64,000 nucleotides of DNA from Paracoccus sp. MBLB3053 (GCF_031822435.1 NZ_JAVQLW010000001.1:443501-507500), one strand, 5' to 3'. Counted from the first letter of the stretch, positions 37,990 through 55,918 are shown. Program-made: numbers and translations. The notes: generated by a model not told the origin, from the sequence alone.

Positions 37990-38934
37990 TCAGCTAGACC
38001 TTCGCAATTGCCGTTCCCTGAGGATGGAATAGATGCCGGCCCCGACCACGAGCATCGACCCCGCCCAGGTCCAGAGATCCGGCCATTCCCCGAAAATCAC
38101 GAGCCCAAGAAAGATCGCCCAAAGCAGCGAGGTATAGCGGAAGGGTGCGACAAACGAGACCTCTCCAACCCGCATCGAGGCTACTGCCGTAAGGTAGCCG
38201 ACGGTCAGCAAGGACGCGGCCATGCCAAGAAGGCCCAGCTCGAACAGGTTCGGGACACGCCAATCCTCGCCGAAGCCCAAGACGAAACCCGACAGCATCA
38301 CCATCAATGCCGCGTGAAATGCGATTGTCGACGAACTGATCGCGGGCGAAAACAGCCGGGTCGAAATGTCGCGCACCACGATCAACCCCATGGCGGACAG
38401 CGCGGCGACCGACCAGCCGTCGAACGCCCCGGTGCCAGGCCTCAGGATCAGCAGAACGCCCAGGAAACCGATGCCGATGGCGCTGAGCCTGCGCCAGCCC
38501 AGTCGCTCGCGGAAAATCACCGCCGCCGCCAGCGTCACGGCCAGAGGCAGTGCCTGCATGATCGCGGAAATATCCGCGAGCGCCATCTGTCTGAGCGCCA
38601 GCAGGTAAAGCGCTGTCGACACGATATCCGCAGCGCCGCGAAGGATCAGCGTGCCAACGTCGCCCCGCGGGACGGCAACTTGAATTCGGCGACCCTGCAC
38701 CCGCGCAAAGATCAGCATCAGTCCCAGGACGCACGCACCCCGGATGGCGATCGATTCGTAAAGCGGCAGGGTCCGGGTGACTGCCTTCATCAGCGAGTCA
38801 TTCGTCGTGAAGGTGGCCATGCACAGGATCATCAGCGACATGCCGCGGATATTGTCTGCAATGTCATGGGTTGCGCTGACCGCGATCGACCGTGGACCGA
38901 CCCGGCGGCTGGGCGAAATGATGGGTGCGCGCAT
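37990..38934 (-). CDS. EamA/DMT-superfamily permease
   Basis: From the ATG at 38934 this is 314 residues with ten expected membrane helices in two EamA repeats (first: MSLMILCMATFTTNDSLMKA, second: MGLIVVRDISTRLF). The drug/metabolite transporter family exports small metabolites; substrate unknown. The ATG is preferred because GGAGTCAGC precedes it; a TTG at 38958 would add eight residues. It stands between rpoC and rpsL on the same strand but after the rpoC terminator, so it is probably its own unit. Confidence 0.88.
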   Translation of the reverse strand: MRAPIISPSRRVGPRSIAVSATHDIADNIRGMSLMILCMATFTTNDSLMKAVTRTLPLYESIAIRGACVLGLMLIFARVQGRRIQVAVPRGDVGTLILRGAADIVSTALYLLALRQMALADISAIMQALPLAVTLAAAVIFRERLGWRRLSAIGIGFLGVLLILRPGTGAFDGWSVAALSAMGLIVVRDISTRLFSPAISSSTIAFHAALMVMLSGFVLGFGEDWRVPNLFELGLLGMAASLLTVGYLTAVASMRVGEVSFVAPFRYTSLLWAIFLGLVIFGEWPDLWTWAGSMLVVGAGIYSILRERQLRRSS

Positions 38935-39028
38935 GCTGACTCCGATCCGACCCGGCAAGGGTTAAGCAAGCGGAGAGACAAAGGCCAGAATCACATGATT
39001 CCCGCGGCAGAAAAATCCGCGCTGTGTC

Positions 39029-39061
39029 AAAAGCCAAAGGGCCCGGCATTGCGCCGGGCCC
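39029..39061 (-). terminator. Rho-independent terminator of the rpoBC operon
   Basis: GGGCCCGGC (39039-39047) pairs perfectly with GCCGGGCCC (39053-39061); on the minus strand TTTGGCTTTT follows. It lies 27 nt after the rpoC stop. Confidence 0.88.
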
Positions 39062-39088
39062 CTGGAGTTTCGAAATGGTCGGTCGAGA

Positions 39089-43297
<4,209 letters not shown>

Positions 43298-43347
43298 TAC
43301 AAATCCTTAGGTTCGCGTGCGTGGGTTGGGGGTAAGGGCCGAAGCCC

Positions 43348-47496
<4,149 letters not shown>

Positions 47497-47679
47497 AGAG
47501 GGTCTTACCTTTCGTCTTTGCTTGCGGCGGTCGTCGGGGCCCGACCGGCGCAAGGCGGCGAATGAGGGGCGGGGTTCCATTCGTGCCGCGCGTCCCACCG
47601 CGCGACTCCCGAACCCCGAACATGCCCTGAAGGAAGGTTTCCGGCCGTTTCCATCGAAACCGCCCTTCAAGACAGGTTC

Positions 47680-47708
47680 GGCAGGGACCGGGAAACCCGG
47701 ACCCTGCC
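47680..47708 (-). promoter_or_regulatory. Long hairpin between rplL and rpoB
   Basis: GGCAGGG (47680-47686) and CCGGG (47688-47692) pair with CCCGG (47696-47700) and CCCTGCC (47702-47708): 12 pairs, one symmetrical mismatch, 3-nt loop. It lies 33 nt after the rplL stop and about 185 nt before rpoB. The E. coli equivalent gap has an attenuator and an RNase III site; a similar role is likely here, and the missing U-tract favours processing. Confidence 0.6.
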
Positions 47709-47741
47709 CAATTTTCTAAGTCAATTGACCCGAAAGGCCAA

Positions 47742-48119
47742 TTACTTCAGCTCGACCTTGGCACCAGCCGCTTCGAGTTTCTTTTTCATCTCTTCAGCGT
47801 CAGCTTTCGAGACGCCTTCTTTGACTTTGCCACCGGCTTCGACCAGGTCCTTGGCTTCTTTCAGGCCCAGACCGGTGATGCCGCGAACTTCTTTGATCAC
47901 GTTGATCTTGTTCGCGCCGGCGTCGGTCAGAACGACGTCGAACTCGGTTTTTTCTTCGGCGGCGTCAGCGGCGCCACCAGCAGCCGGACCAGCAACCATG
48001 ACGGCGCCACCAGCAGCCGGCTCGATGCCGTATTCGTCTTTCAGGATGGTTTTCAGTTCCTGGGCTTCCAGCAGGGTCAGGCCCACGATTTCTTCGGCGA
48101 GTTTTTTCAGATCAGCCAT
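47742..48119 (-). CDS. rplL: 50S ribosomal protein L7/L12
   Basis: 125 residues: N-terminal dimerisation helix region ([22 protein letters not shown]), alanine-rich hinge, and the C-terminal domain [27 protein letters not shown] that recruits translational GTPases. Follows rplJ by 66 bp. Confidence 0.98.
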   Translation of the reverse strand: MADLKKLAEEIVGLTLLEAQELKTILKDEYGIEPAAGGAVMVAGPAAGGAADAAEEKTEFDVVLTDAGANKINVIKEVRGITGLGLKEAKDLVEAGGKVKEGVSKADAEEMKKKLEAAGAKVELK

Positions 48120-48185
48120 TTTTCCGTTCTTTCACTAAGTGTTCCAACGATGGGTATTTGGACCCTACGAGGGAATGGGATTGCC

Positions 48186-48701
48186 TTAAGCGGCCTCGCG
48201 CTCTTCCAGAGTCGTGAGGATGCCCGCGATGTTGGAAGCAGGTGCGCCAATCGCGCCCGCGATGTTCGAGGCAGGGGCGCCGATGCAGGCCACGATCGAA
48301 GCGATGAGCTCCTCGCGCGACGGCATCTGTGCCACGGCTTTCACACCGGCGGGGTCAAGCGCCGTGTCGCCCATCGCACCGCCCAGGATAACGAACTTGT
48401 CGTTGGCCTTGGCGTACTTGTCCGCGACCTTGGCAGCAGCCACAGGGTCTTCGGAGTAAGCGAGCACGGTCATACCCGTCAGATAGTCGGCGATGCTTGC
48501 GCAAGGCTTTCCATCCAGGGCGATCTTGGCGAGCCTGTTCTTGGCAACGCGAACGGACCCGCCAACTTCGCGCATTTGCGCGCGCAGGTCCTGCATTTGG
48601 GCAACCGTCATTCCTTCGTAGTGTGCAACCACCACGACGCCAGAGGCTTCGAAGATTTGGCCGAGTTCCTCGACCAACTGCTCTTTCTGCGCTCTATCCA
48701 C
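48186..48701 (-). CDS. rplJ: 50S ribosomal protein L10
   Basis: 171 residues, [18 protein letters not shown] with GTG start (48701-48699), [12 protein letters not shown], and the C-terminal helix that binds L7/L12 dimers. In E. coli L10 with L12 represses its own message in the leader. The leader here is 245 bp long with several hairpins. Confidence 0.97.
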   Translation of the reverse strand: MDRAQKEQLVEELGQIFEASGVVVVAHYEGMTVAQMQDLRAQMREVGGSVRVAKNRLAKIALDGKPCASIADYLTGMTVLAYSEDPVAAAKVADKYAKANDKFVILGGAMGDTALDPAGVKAVAQMPSREELIASIVACIGAPASNIAGAIGAPASNIAGILTTLEEREAA

Positions 48702-48911
48702 GGTTTCACTCCAAGTATGGGGGTTTCCCCCCGGCTCTCACTTTCCTGACGCCAGAACAGCGACAGGACGGGTCCGTGACGGTCCCAAGATCACCCGAAC
48801 TTCAGTTCGGAAAATGGTCTTGCTCCCATCTCAGGAAGGAAATTAAGCGGCCCGGATCTTAGATCGCGTCCCGCACCCTCCGTCTCGGACAGGACGGGGC
48901 TGAGCGCCCCG
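48702..48911 (-). promoter_or_regulatory. rplA-rplJ intergenic leader with hairpins
   Basis: Reading with the operon: CGGGGC/GCCCCG (48895-48911), 35 nt after rplA and followed by TCCTGTCC, is a weak terminator candidate; CCGAAC/GTTCGG (48794-48809) has a 4-nt loop; GGGGG/CCCCC (48719-48731) lies just before the rplJ start. This is the place where L10-L12 autoregulation would act. No clear promoter is seen. Confidence 0.5.
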
Positions 48912-48946
48912 CCATCCACCGGGTTGCCCCGGCGAAATTCTTGCGC

Positions 48947-49645
48947 TTACTGCGCGACGGCCGAAGCCAGATCCAGCGACACGCCCGGACCCATGGTCGA
49001 GCTGATCGAGACCTTCTTCACGTAGGTGCCCTTGGCGCCCGACGGCTTTGCGCGGTTCACGGCATCCACGAAAGCGCGGATGTTCTCTGCCAGCTTCCCG
49101 GCATCGAACGAAGCCTTGCCGACACCAGCGTGAACGACACCGGCTTTTTCGGCCTTGAACTGGACTTCACCACCCTTGGCAGCTTCGACGGCCGCTTTCA
49201 CGTCCATCGTCACCGTGCCGACCTTGGGGTTCGGCATCAGGTTGCGCGGGCCCAGGATCTTGCCCAGGCGGCCGACCAGCGGCATCATGTCCGGAGTCGC
49301 GATGCAGCGATCGAAATTGATGTTGCCGGCCTGGATGGCTTCCATCAGGTCTTCCGCGCCAACGATTTCGGCGCCTGCAGCCTTGGCTTCGTCAGCCTTC
49401 GGGCCACGAGCGAAGACGGCAACGCGCACGTCCTTGCCAGTTCCGTTCGGCAGCGTGACGACACCGCGGACCATCTGGTCGGCGTGACGCGGATCGACGC
49501 CCAGGTTCATCGCGATCTCGACGGTTTCGTCGAATTTCGCTTTGACGTTGGACTTCACCAGCGCAACGGCATCCTCAACCGACAGGTTGGCCTTGCCATC
49601 GAAAGCGGCGCGAGCAGCAGCTTTGTTTTTCGAGATCTTTGCCAT
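48947..49645 (-). CDS. rplA: 50S ribosomal protein L1
   Basis: 232 residues: [36 protein letters not shown] and [15 protein letters not shown], both L1 signatures; ends in the conserved [13 protein letters not shown]1 forms the mobile stalk at the E site. Three bp after rplK. Confidence 0.98.
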   Translation of the reverse strand: MAKISKNKAAARAAFDGKANLSVEDAVALVKSNVKAKFDETVEIAMNLGVDPRHADQMVRGVVTLPNGTGKDVRVAVFARGPKADEAKAAGAEIVGAEDLMEAIQAGNINFDRCIATPDMMPLVGRLGKILGPRNLMPNPKVGTVTMDVKAAVEAAKGGEVQFKAEKAGVVHAGVGKASFDAGKLAENIRAFVDAVNRAKPSGAKGTYVKKVSISSTMGPGVSLDLASAVAQ

Positions 49646-49648
49646 GAC

Positions 49649-50101
49649 TTAGCCTTTCACCTCGATGCCGATCGAACGGGCCGAGCCAAGGATGATTTGC
49701 ATCGCGGCTTCGACGTCATTCGCAGACAGGTCCTTCATCTTGGCTTCGGCGATCTCGCGAACTTGCTTCGCGGTCACGGTGCCGGCAACCTGACGGCCGG
49801 GCTTTTCCGAGCCGCGGGCGCGGTTGCGCTTGCCGACGGGCTTCAGACCAGCAGCCTTCTTCAGCAGGAACGAAGCCGGCGGGGTCTTCGTCACGAAAGT
49901 GAAGGATTTATCGGCGTAATAGGTAATCACGACCGGAACCGGCGAACCCGGCTCCATTTCCTGCGTCTTGGCGTTGAACGCCTTGCAGAATTCCATGATG
50001 TTGATGCCGCGCTGACCCAGAGCCGGGCCGACGGGCGGGGACGGGTTGGCTTGACCCGCCTTGATTTGCAGCTTGAGGCTGCCGACAACTTTCTTGGCCA
50101 T
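49649..50101 (-). CDS. rplK: 50S ribosomal protein L11
   Basis: 150 residues: [29 protein letters not shown] with the proline-rich thiostrepton region, and [20 protein letters not shown] in the C-terminal domain. Slightly longer than the usual 141-145 because of a basic insert near [14 protein letters not shown]. Part of the GTPase centre. Confidence 0.98.
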   Translation of the reverse strand: MAKKVVGSLKLQIKAGQANPSPPVGPALGQRGINIMEFCKAFNAKTQEMEPGSPVPVVITYYADKSFTFVTKTPPASFLLKKAAGLKPVGKRNRARGSEKPGRQVAGTVTAKQVREIAEAKMKDLSANDVEAAMQIILGSARSIGIEVKG

Positions 50102-50187
50102 CTGGCCCTCTCCTTATCATCACGCCCACCCTTGGATCAGGGCATTTGGGCCGACTTAGCGGTACGGCTCTCGCCTCCCGCGCGATA

Positions 50188-50727
50188 TCACGCGGTCTTG
50201 GAGACCTGCGTGAATTCCAGCTCGACCGGCGTCGGCCGACCGAAGATCGAAACGGTGACTTTCACGCGGCTTGCCGCGTCATCGACCTCTTCGACCATGC
50301 CCGAGAAGCCCTCGAAGGGCCCGTCGGTCACATTTACCTTCTCACCCACCTCGAACCGGATCAGGTTGCGCGGAGCGACTTCGGCCCCACCTTCACCGGT
50401 GCGATGCAGGATCGCGTTCACTTCGTCGTCGCGCATCGGCATCGGCTTGCCCTGCGCGCCAAGGAATCCGGTCACCCGATTGATCGAGTTGACCAGGTGG
50501 TAGGTGCGATCCGACAACTCCATGCGGACCAGAACATAGCCCGGCATGAAGCGACGTTCGGACGTCACCTTCTTGCCGCGACGGATCTCGATCACCTCTT
50601 CGGTGGGGACCAGGACCTCGTCGATCTCCTCTTCAAGACCATTCTCGGCAACTGCCTGACGAATCGCCTCGGCGACCTTCTTTTCAAAGTTCGACAGGAC
50701 GCTGACCGAATACCAACGCTTTGCCAT
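50188..50727 (-). CDS. nusG: Transcription termination/antitermination factor NusG
   Basis: 179 residues: MAKRWYSVSVLSNFEKKVAEAI, RRFMPGYVLVRME in the NGN domain, and a C-terminal KOW domain (VGEKVNVTDGPFEGFSGMVEEV). NusG binds RNA polymerase and links it to S10 or Rho. ATG at 50727 is the homology start. It lies 194 bp after secE, a gap without a clear element. Confidence 0.97.
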   Translation of the reverse strand: MAKRWYSVSVLSNFEKKVAEAIRQAVAENGLEEEIDEVLVPTEEVIEIRRGKKVTSERRFMPGYVLVRMELSDRTYHLVNSINRVTGFLGAQGKPMPMRDDEVNAILHRTGEGGAEVAPRNLIRFEVGEKVNVTDGPFEGFSGMVEEVDDAASRVKVTVSIFGRPTPVELEFTQVSKTA

Positions 50728-50921
50728 GTCTCGATCGACCCCTGTTCCTTCCCGACCGGCCCTTATCAAGCCGCCGAATTCAAATGCCAGCCCGCGACCG
50801 GTTCATCACACAACATGACGTTTCGGCCAAATTGAAATCGGCGCGCATGAGCGAATCGATGCACGCCGCGTCTTGGGCAGGTCGCAAGCACATACCGCTC
50901 CCTGCCTGCTATTGCAAGACC

Positions 50922-51116
50922 TCAGCCGCCGACGAAGTTCAGGATGCCCGACAGCCCGGTCTTGATCGCAAGATCGACGAGGAAGAAAAAGATCGAGGCC
51001 AGCGTCGCCATGATAAAGACCATGATGGTGGTCGTGATCACCTCGCGACGGGTCGGCCAGCTGATCTTGCCGACTTCGCTGCGCACCTGGCTGATGAACT
51101 GGACGGGGTTGGCCAT
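50922..51116 (-). CDS. secE: Protein translocase subunit SecE
   Basis: 64 residues: amphipathic helix FISQVRSEVGKISWPTRREVITTT followed by one membrane helix (VFIMATLASIFFFLVDLAI). It is the short one-helix form that clamps SecY. Upstream of nusG as in most bacteria. Confidence 0.96.
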   Translation of the reverse strand: MANPVQFISQVRSEVGKISWPTRREVITTTIMVFIMATLASIFFFLVDLAIKTGLSGILNFVGG

Positions 51117-51143
51117 AACGTTCCCTTCGGTCTTGCAGCCGCT

Positions 51144-51172
51144 CAGATAGCCCTCGCCGAGCGGATTTTCAA
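51144..51172 (-). promoter_or_regulatory. secE-nusG promoter
   Basis: On the minus strand TTGAAA (51172-51167), exactly 17 bp, TATCTG (51149-51144). It lies 28 nt upstream of the secE start, just below the end of the sulfotransferase-like gene. Confidence 0.65.
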
Positions 51173-51191
51173 GCCGGAACTGCCGAACTGG

Positions 51192-52061
51192 TCAGGGCTC
51201 AAGAAACTCGACGTTTCGCCGGGCTTTGATCGCCGCGATCTCCTGGGCGTAGAACTCGGCCGAACGGCGATAAACTTCGTCATCCAGCAGCCGCAGCGGG
51301 CCATGGCCATCTTCGCGCGTGAACCTGCGCCTGGCCTGTCGCAGCAGGTGCCGCAAGTCGGCACTCGTGTCAGCCATGGCGCGCGCAAGAAACCATTCGT
51401 AGCCCTCCTGCGTGACGCTGACGTTCTTTGGCTCAAGGTCCGGCACGATTCCCGCCAACCCGTCGGGCAAAAGCAGTCCAAGCAACCGCTCCCGCACCGC
51501 GCGATAGTCTTCGTAGCGCCAGATCACGAGCCGCTTGACGCCTTCGACGCGGGCCAGGCGTTTAACCAGACCCGACCACCTGATCTGAGCCGGGTCGCGT
51601 CCACGAAGATAAGGCCGCAACTCGAGCTCGTTCCCAAGACTCATCTGCAGCGCAAAGGCCGAGACGCAGAAATGGGCAGGATCGCGCACGGAGAGATAGA
51701 GGGTGGCCGATTCGCCACCGGCCATCTCGATCACCTGTCGAACCCGCGGTGCCGCGTCGGGGTAAAGCACGCCCCTGCGCGAGAACATGTTGGTTCGGTG
51801 CGTCCCGCCAAGAATATTCTCTTCCGAGATAAACAACCGCTCATAATGATCGCGTGCCGCGGCAAACTGGCGCACGCAGTCCTGATGGGCTTGGCAGTCG
51901 CTGCCCTGCGCAAGCGCCTGCGCCAGCGGGATGGTTTCCCGAAGGACCGAGGGGTCAGCGTAAAACACCCCGCCTCCGTTCAGGCTGTCCTGCACTTCAC
52001 GCAGCGAATTCTGCAGATGCGTCGAGGCCGTCTTGTGCGCCCCCAGATGGATGCTCAGCAA
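51192..52061 (-). CDS. Sulfotransferase-like protein
   Basis: The 289-residue protein starts with HLGAHKTASTHLQ (residues 5-17), a P-loop-like 5'-phosphosulfate-binding motif of PAPS sulfotransferases, and has LYLSVRDPAHFCVSAF near residue 120, matching the 3'-phosphate-binding motif. The overall identity to known sulfotransferases cannot be judged by eye and the acceptor is unknown. Start is TTG at 52061: an in-frame stop lies 11 codons upstream and the P-loop is at the very N-terminus. It sits between tRNA-Trp and secE on the same strand. Confidence 0.72.
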   Translation of the reverse strand: MLSIHLGAHKTASTHLQNSLREVQDSLNGGGVFYADPSVLRETIPLAQALAQGSDCQAHQDCVRQFAAARDHYERLFISEENILGGTHRTNMFSRRGVLYPDAAPRVRQVIEMAGGESATLYLSVRDPAHFCVSAFALQMSLGNELELRPYLRGRDPAQIRWSGLVKRLARVEGVKRLVIWRYEDYRAVRERLLGLLLPDGLAGIVPDLEPKNVSVTQEGYEWFLARAMADTSADLRHLLRQARRRFTREDGHGPLRLLDDEVYRRSAEFYAQEIAAIKARRNVEFLEP

Positions 52062-52264
52062 GGCGACTGCATCCCTTCGATCGTATTCAAATCAGACCCT
52101 GAATGCATTTTCGAATTCGATGCGTCTCTCTTGCGTCGTGCTGCCAGCGTTCTGAAGGAAAGCTCGGGACCTTGTCAAACCGGTGCAGGCCCAAAGCGCC
52201 GCTTGCACCCGATCTGGCCAAGCCGGTGGCAATTGTTTGCCTGACCCGCCCCCAGCAAGCGCGC
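52062..52264. other. Gap between tRNA-Trp terminator and the sulfotransferase-like gene
   Basis: About 200 bp without a convincing ORF. AAGGG lies 11 nt before the TTG start of the downstream gene. No clear promoter seen. Confidence 0.35.
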
Positions 52265-52294
52265 AACAAAAAACCCGGGCGAAAATCGTCCCGG
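52265..52294 (-). terminator. Terminator of tRNA-Trp
   Basis: On the minus strand CCGGG-A-CGA pairs with TCG-CCCGG (one bulge, 3-nt loop) and is followed by TTTTTTG. It lies about 24 nt after the tRNA 3' end. Confidence 0.75.
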
Positions 52295-52317
52295 TTGTGC
52301 GCAATCATGATGCGGCC

Positions 52318-52393
52318 TGGCAGGGGCAGGGGGACTCGAACCCACGACCCTCGGTTTTGGAGACCGATGCTCTACCAACTGAGCTATACCCCT
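52318..52393 (-). tRNA. trnW: tRNA-Trp (anticodon CCA)
   Basis: A 76-nt cloverleaf on the minus strand: acceptor AGGGGTA pairs with TGCCCCT, D-arm AGCTCAGTTGGTAGAGC, anticodon loop CTCCAAA with CCA, T-arm with GGTTCGAGTC, discriminator G. The terminal CCA (52320-52318) is encoded. A tRNA-Trp before secE is common in bacteria. Confidence 0.97.
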
Positions 52394-52405
52394 AGGCCGG
52401 GATGC

Positions 52406-52434
52406 TGATTACGGCAGGTCCGCCGCCGGTTCAA
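52406..52434 (-). promoter_or_regulatory. tRNA-Trp promoter
   Basis: On the minus strand TTGAAC (52434-52429), exactly 17 bp, TAATCA (52411-52406), placed so that transcription would begin about 6 nt before the mature tRNA. Confidence 0.7.
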
Positions 52435-52460
52435 GAGGGAAGTCGCACGAGATGTTGCTT

Positions 52461-54305
52461 TCAGTCGTTTTCGAGGAAACCGCCCGATTGCCGCGCCCAC
52501 AGTCCCGCATAGATTCCCCCCTGTGTGAGAAGCTGCTCGTGGGTACCCTGCTCGACGATACGCCCCCTCTCCATGACGATCAGCCGGTCCATCTGGGCAA
52601 TCGTGGAAAGCCTGTGCGCGATGGCGATCACGGTCTTGCCCTGCATCAAGCTTTCCAGTTGTCCCTGAATCGCCGCTTCAACCTCGCTGTCGAGCGCGCT
52701 GGTGGCCTCGTCAAGTACCAGGATCGGTGCGTCCTTCAGCAGCACGCGGGCAATCGCGATGCGCTGCCTCTGTCCGCCCGAAAGCTTGACGCCGCGTTCG
52801 CCGACATGGGCCTCAAGCCCCCGCCTGCCCTGCGAATCGCCAAGCGCGCTGACGAAATCCGATGCCTCGGCCTGCTCGACCGCCTGCAACACCTCCTCTT
52901 CGGTTGCATCCGGTCGGCCATAGGCGATGTTGTCGCGGATCGAGCGGTGCAGCAGCGAGGTATCCTGCGTGACCACCCCGATGGCGGCCCGCAGCGATTC
53001 CTGCGTCACTTGCGCGATGTCCTGCCCGTCGATGAGAATCTTGCCGCCCTCCAGATCGTGAAAGCGCAGGATCAGGTTCACGAGCGTCGATTTGCCCGCG
53101 CCCGACCGACCGACAAGGCCGATGCGTTCCCCCGGTGCGATGCTCAGGCTCAGATCGTCCAGCACCGCGACGCCGCGACCCTCGATCGCCCCGGAATAGC
53201 GAAACGTCACATGGCGGAACTCGACCGCTCCGTTGGGAACCTGCAGCGCCACCGCGTCCGGTCGGTCCGTCACCATGCGGGGTAGCGAAAGCGATCCGAT
53301 ACCGTCGCGCACCGTGCCGATATTCTCGAAAAGACCTGCGAATTCCCACATGATCCAATGCGACATGCTGCCCAGCCGCAGGGCCAGCGGAACGGCGACA
53401 GCCACTGCCCCGACTTCGACACGGCCCTGCATCCAAAGCCAGATCCCCAGCGCCGTCACCGCAAAGGTCAGGCCCGAATTCAGACTGGAAAGCAAGATGT
53501 TCTGGATCGAGGACAGGCGCATCTGGGCGTGCACGGTCGCAAGAAACCCGTCCATGCTTTCGCGCACATAGGCCTCTTCGCGCGAACTGTGCGAGAATAG
53601 CTTCACCGTCGAGATATTGGTGTAGCTGTCGACCACCCTGCCCGTCATGACCGCACGCGCATCCGCCTGGGCCTGGCTGACACGGCCGATGCGGGGCACG
53701 ACCCACCACAGCAGCAATCCATAGGACAGCCCCCAGAAGAAGAACGGAACGGCAAGCCAGCCGTCGGTCGAGGCGGCCAGCACGAGGGCACCCAGAAAAT
53801 AGACGCCGACATAGACAAGAACATCCAGAAACTTCATCGCCACTTCGCGCACCGCCAATGCCGTCTGCATCAGCTTGGCGGCGATTCGTCCGGCGAATTC
53901 GTCCTGGAAATAGCTCATCGACTGACGCAGCAGATAGCGATGCGCCTGCCAACGGATCCGCTGCGGCAGGTTGCCCATCAGCGTCTGGTGCATGAGCAAT
54001 GAAAAGATGATCTGCAATAGCGGGATGCCGATCACCAGAATGGCGGCCATGAACATCAGCCGGCCGCCCTCGACCTGCCAGAACTCCGACCTGCTGGTCC
54101 CTGAAAGACGGTCGACGAGGTCGCCGAGATAGCCGAAAAGAATGACCTCGAAGACCGCGATCAGCCCCGAACAGGCCGACATGGCAAGCATGTAGCCCCA
54201 TGCCCCGCGCGAGAAATGCAGAATGAATCGCCATAGCCCATTGGGCGGCATCAGAGGCGCATCCGCAGGATAGGGATCGAGCCGGCTTTCGAACCAGCTG
54301 AACAT
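52461..54305 (-). CDS. ABC exporter, fused membrane and ATPase domains
   Basis: 614 residues: an N-terminal six-helix exporter domain (from about residue 35 to 320, with SYFQDEFAGRIAAKLMQT) and a C-terminal ATPase with Walker A GRSGAGKST, signature [16 protein letters not shown], Walker B LVLDEATSALDSE and H-loop AIAHRLST. It would work as a homodimer exporting a lipid, drug or peptide; the substrate cannot be read. ATG at 54305 gives the start MFSWFESRLDPYP; an upstream open extension to 54419 lacks family character. It lies 77 bp after the GFA-family gene. Confidence 0.93.
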   Translation of the reverse strand: MFSWFESRLDPYPADAPLMPPNGLWRFILHFSRGAWGYMLAMSACSGLIAVFEVILFGYLGDLVDRLSGTSRSEFWQVEGGRLMFMAAILVIGIPLLQIIFSLLMHQTLMGNLPQRIRWQAHRYLLRQSMSYFQDEFAGRIAAKLMQTALAVREVAMKFLDVLVYVGVYFLGALVLAASTDGWLAVPFFFWGLSYGLLLWWVVPRIGRVSQAQADARAVMTGRVVDSYTNISTVKLFSHSSREEAYVRESMDGFLATVHAQMRLSSIQNILLSSLNSGLTFAVTALGIWLWMQGRVEVGAVAVAVPLALRLGSMSHWIMWEFAGLFENIGTVRDGIGSLSLPRMVTDRPDAVALQVPNGAVEFRHVTFRYSGAIEGRGVAVLDDLSLSIAPGERIGLVGRSGAGKSTLVNLILRFHDLEGGKILIDGQDIAQVTQESLRAAIGVVTQDTSLLHRSIRDNIAYGRPDATEEEVLQAVEQAEASDFVSALGDSQGRRGLEAHVGERGVKLSGGQRQRIAIARVLLKDAPILVLDEATSALDSEVEAAIQGQLESLMQGKTVIAIAHRLSTIAQMDRLIVMERGRIVEQGTHEQLLTQGGIYAGLWARQSGGFLEND

Positions 54306-54382
54306 GTTTGACCTCGTGGATGGGGTTCCGCAGACCCGATGGCGGCCAACGGTGTCATCTGCCGCGGCGGTCTGCAAGGGGC

Positions 54383-54796
54383 CTAGAGGTGTCGCGTTTC
54401 CAGCGCGGGATTCCACCACGCGTCATGCGCCCCATCGGCGAAAAAGACCGGGGCCGCAGCCAGTTCAGCTTCCGTAGCATTGTCGATGGCACCGACGCAG
54501 ACCATGACAAAGGCCCCGCCCAGTTCGTCCACGTTTCCATCGGTCCACAATCTCGTGCCGCAGCGTGAACAGAAACGGTGGTGCATGTCGACTCCGTCGC
54601 CCTGACGTCGCGGAGTCTCGGCCAGAAGGTCGCGACCCGAAAGGACGCGCAGCCCGCTGGCTTCGGGCAGTTTCATTTCCCAGTAGCGCATCTTGCGGCA
54701 GAAGCTGCAATTGCAGCGCATCGTCCCCTCTGCCAGATCGCCAACCGCCTCGAAACGGATGGCGCCGCAGAAACAGGATCCGTGATAGGTCTTCAT
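54383..54796 (-). CDS. GFA-family (glutathione-dependent formaldehyde-activating-like) zinc protein
   Basis: 137 residues with the zinc-binding cysteines of the GFA/CENP-V fold: GSCFCGA (Cys8, Cys10), CNCSFC (Cys28, Cys30, Cys33) and HHRFCSRCGT. Gfa was named for adding glutathione to formaldehyde, but most members have no proven function. It is on the same strand as, and upstream of, the ABC exporter gene. Confidence 0.9.
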   Translation of the reverse strand: MKTYHGSCFCGAIRFEAVGDLAEGTMRCNCSFCRKMRYWEMKLPEASGLRVLSGRDLLAETPRRQGDGVDMHHRFCSRCGTRLWTDGNVDELGGAFVMVCVGAIDNATEAELAAAPVFFADGAHDAWWNPALETRHL

Positions 54797-54866
54797 TGCT
54801 CGCCCCCAATGTGACAGCCCCTAGCAGGCCACAGTCACATTGCGCGCGCGATGCTGACAAAAGCTG

Positions 54867-55760
54867 TCAGCTGCCCAACTTCTCGGCGAAGAATTCGGTC
54901 GTCCGCTCCCATGCAAGCTTCGCGGCGGCCTCGTCGTATCGGGGAGTCGTGTCGTTGTGGAAGCCGTGCTGTGTGCCCTCATAGAAGAAGGCCTGGTATT
55001 CGATGCCATTGGCTTTCAGCGCGGCCTCATAGGCGGGCCATCCGGCATTCACCCTTTCGTCGTTCTCGGCGTAATGCAGCATCAGCGGCGCCTTGATCTG
55101 GGAAACCTCCTCGTCACGGGGCTGACGACCATAGAAGGGGACCGAGGCCGACAGGTCCGGATAGGCGACCGCCAACGCATTGCAGACCCCTCCGCCGTAA
55201 CAAAAGCCCACGCAGCCCACCTTCCCGGTCGAATCGGGATGGTCACGTAGGAATTCGTATCCGGCAAAGAAATCCTCCATTAGTTTCGCCGGATCGAGAC
55301 TCGACTGCATTTCGCGACCCTCTTCGTCGGTCCCGGGATAGCCGCCGATGGAACTCAGCCCATCCGGGCCGAAGGCGAGATACCCGGCCTTTCCTAGCCG
55401 GCGGACAACGTCCTCGATATAGGGGTTCAGCCCGCGATTCTCGTGCACGACCAGCACTGAAGGCAGCTTGCCCTGAACGTCGGCCGGACGGGCCATCAGA
55501 CCCGATATCCGGCCATTCCCGTCGGGGCTGTCATAGCTTGCGGTCTCGGTCACGATCGCCGGGTCATCGGGCTGCACCTGCATGGCCAACGCATAATCAG
55601 GTCGCAACGACTCGAAGATCGCAGCGGCCGTCATGCCGGCAGTCGCGAACTGCGCGGCCTGCGTCATGAAATCGCGCTTGCTGATCCGGCCATGCACATA
55701 GCCATCGAATATCTCGAGAATCCGGGGGTGGAAATCAGAAGCCTTCCTGCGTTCGGTCAT
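54867..55760 (-). CDS. Dienelactone hydrolase-family alpha/beta hydrolase
   Basis: 297 residues. The N-terminus has [15 protein letters not shown], resembling a twin-arginine-like or lipoprotein-like leader but with KR in place of RR, so export is uncertain. The hydrolase domain has [19 protein letters not shown], the nucleophile motif GFCYGGG (cysteine, not serine, as in dienelactone hydrolase), the aspartate in [10 protein letters not shown] and the histidine in [11 protein letters not shown] at 55760 is chosen as the first with family-like sequence. It lies downstream of tuf2, beyond its terminator. Confidence 0.9.
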   Translation of the reverse strand: MTERRKASDFHPRILEIFDGYVHGRISKRDFMTQAAQFATAGMTAAAIFESLRPDYALAMQVQPDDPAIVTETASYDSPDGNGRISGLMARPADVQGKLPSVLVVHENRGLNPYIEDVVRRLGKAGYLAFGPDGLSSIGGYPGTDEEGREMQSSLDPAKLMEDFFAGYEFLRDHPDSTGKVGCVGFCYGGGVCNALAVAYPDLSASVPFYGRQPRDEEVSQIKAPLMLHYAENDERVNAGWPAYEAALKANGIEYQAFFYEGTQHGFHNDTTPRYDEAAAKLAWERTTEFFAEKLGS

Positions 55761-55845
55761 CGCCTGCCCTCCCTTGGCTGTGCCACAGACTAACACGCAT
55801 GTGCCGCTTCCCGGTTCGAAAAGTCGTGAGCAGAAAATGCAAGAA

Positions 55846-55894
55846 GGCCGCCCCCGAGGGAGCGGCCCTTTCATCGCGATATCCCCGAGGGGAT
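55846..55894 (-). terminator. Terminator of tuf2
   Basis: The same two hairpins as after tuf1 (ATCCCC/GGGGAT at 55881-55894 and GGCCGC/GCGGCC at 55846-55867), followed by TTCTTGC on the mRNA strand. Confidence 0.75.
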
Positions 55895-55918
55895 CACCCG
55901 ATGATCTTCTTTCCCGAA

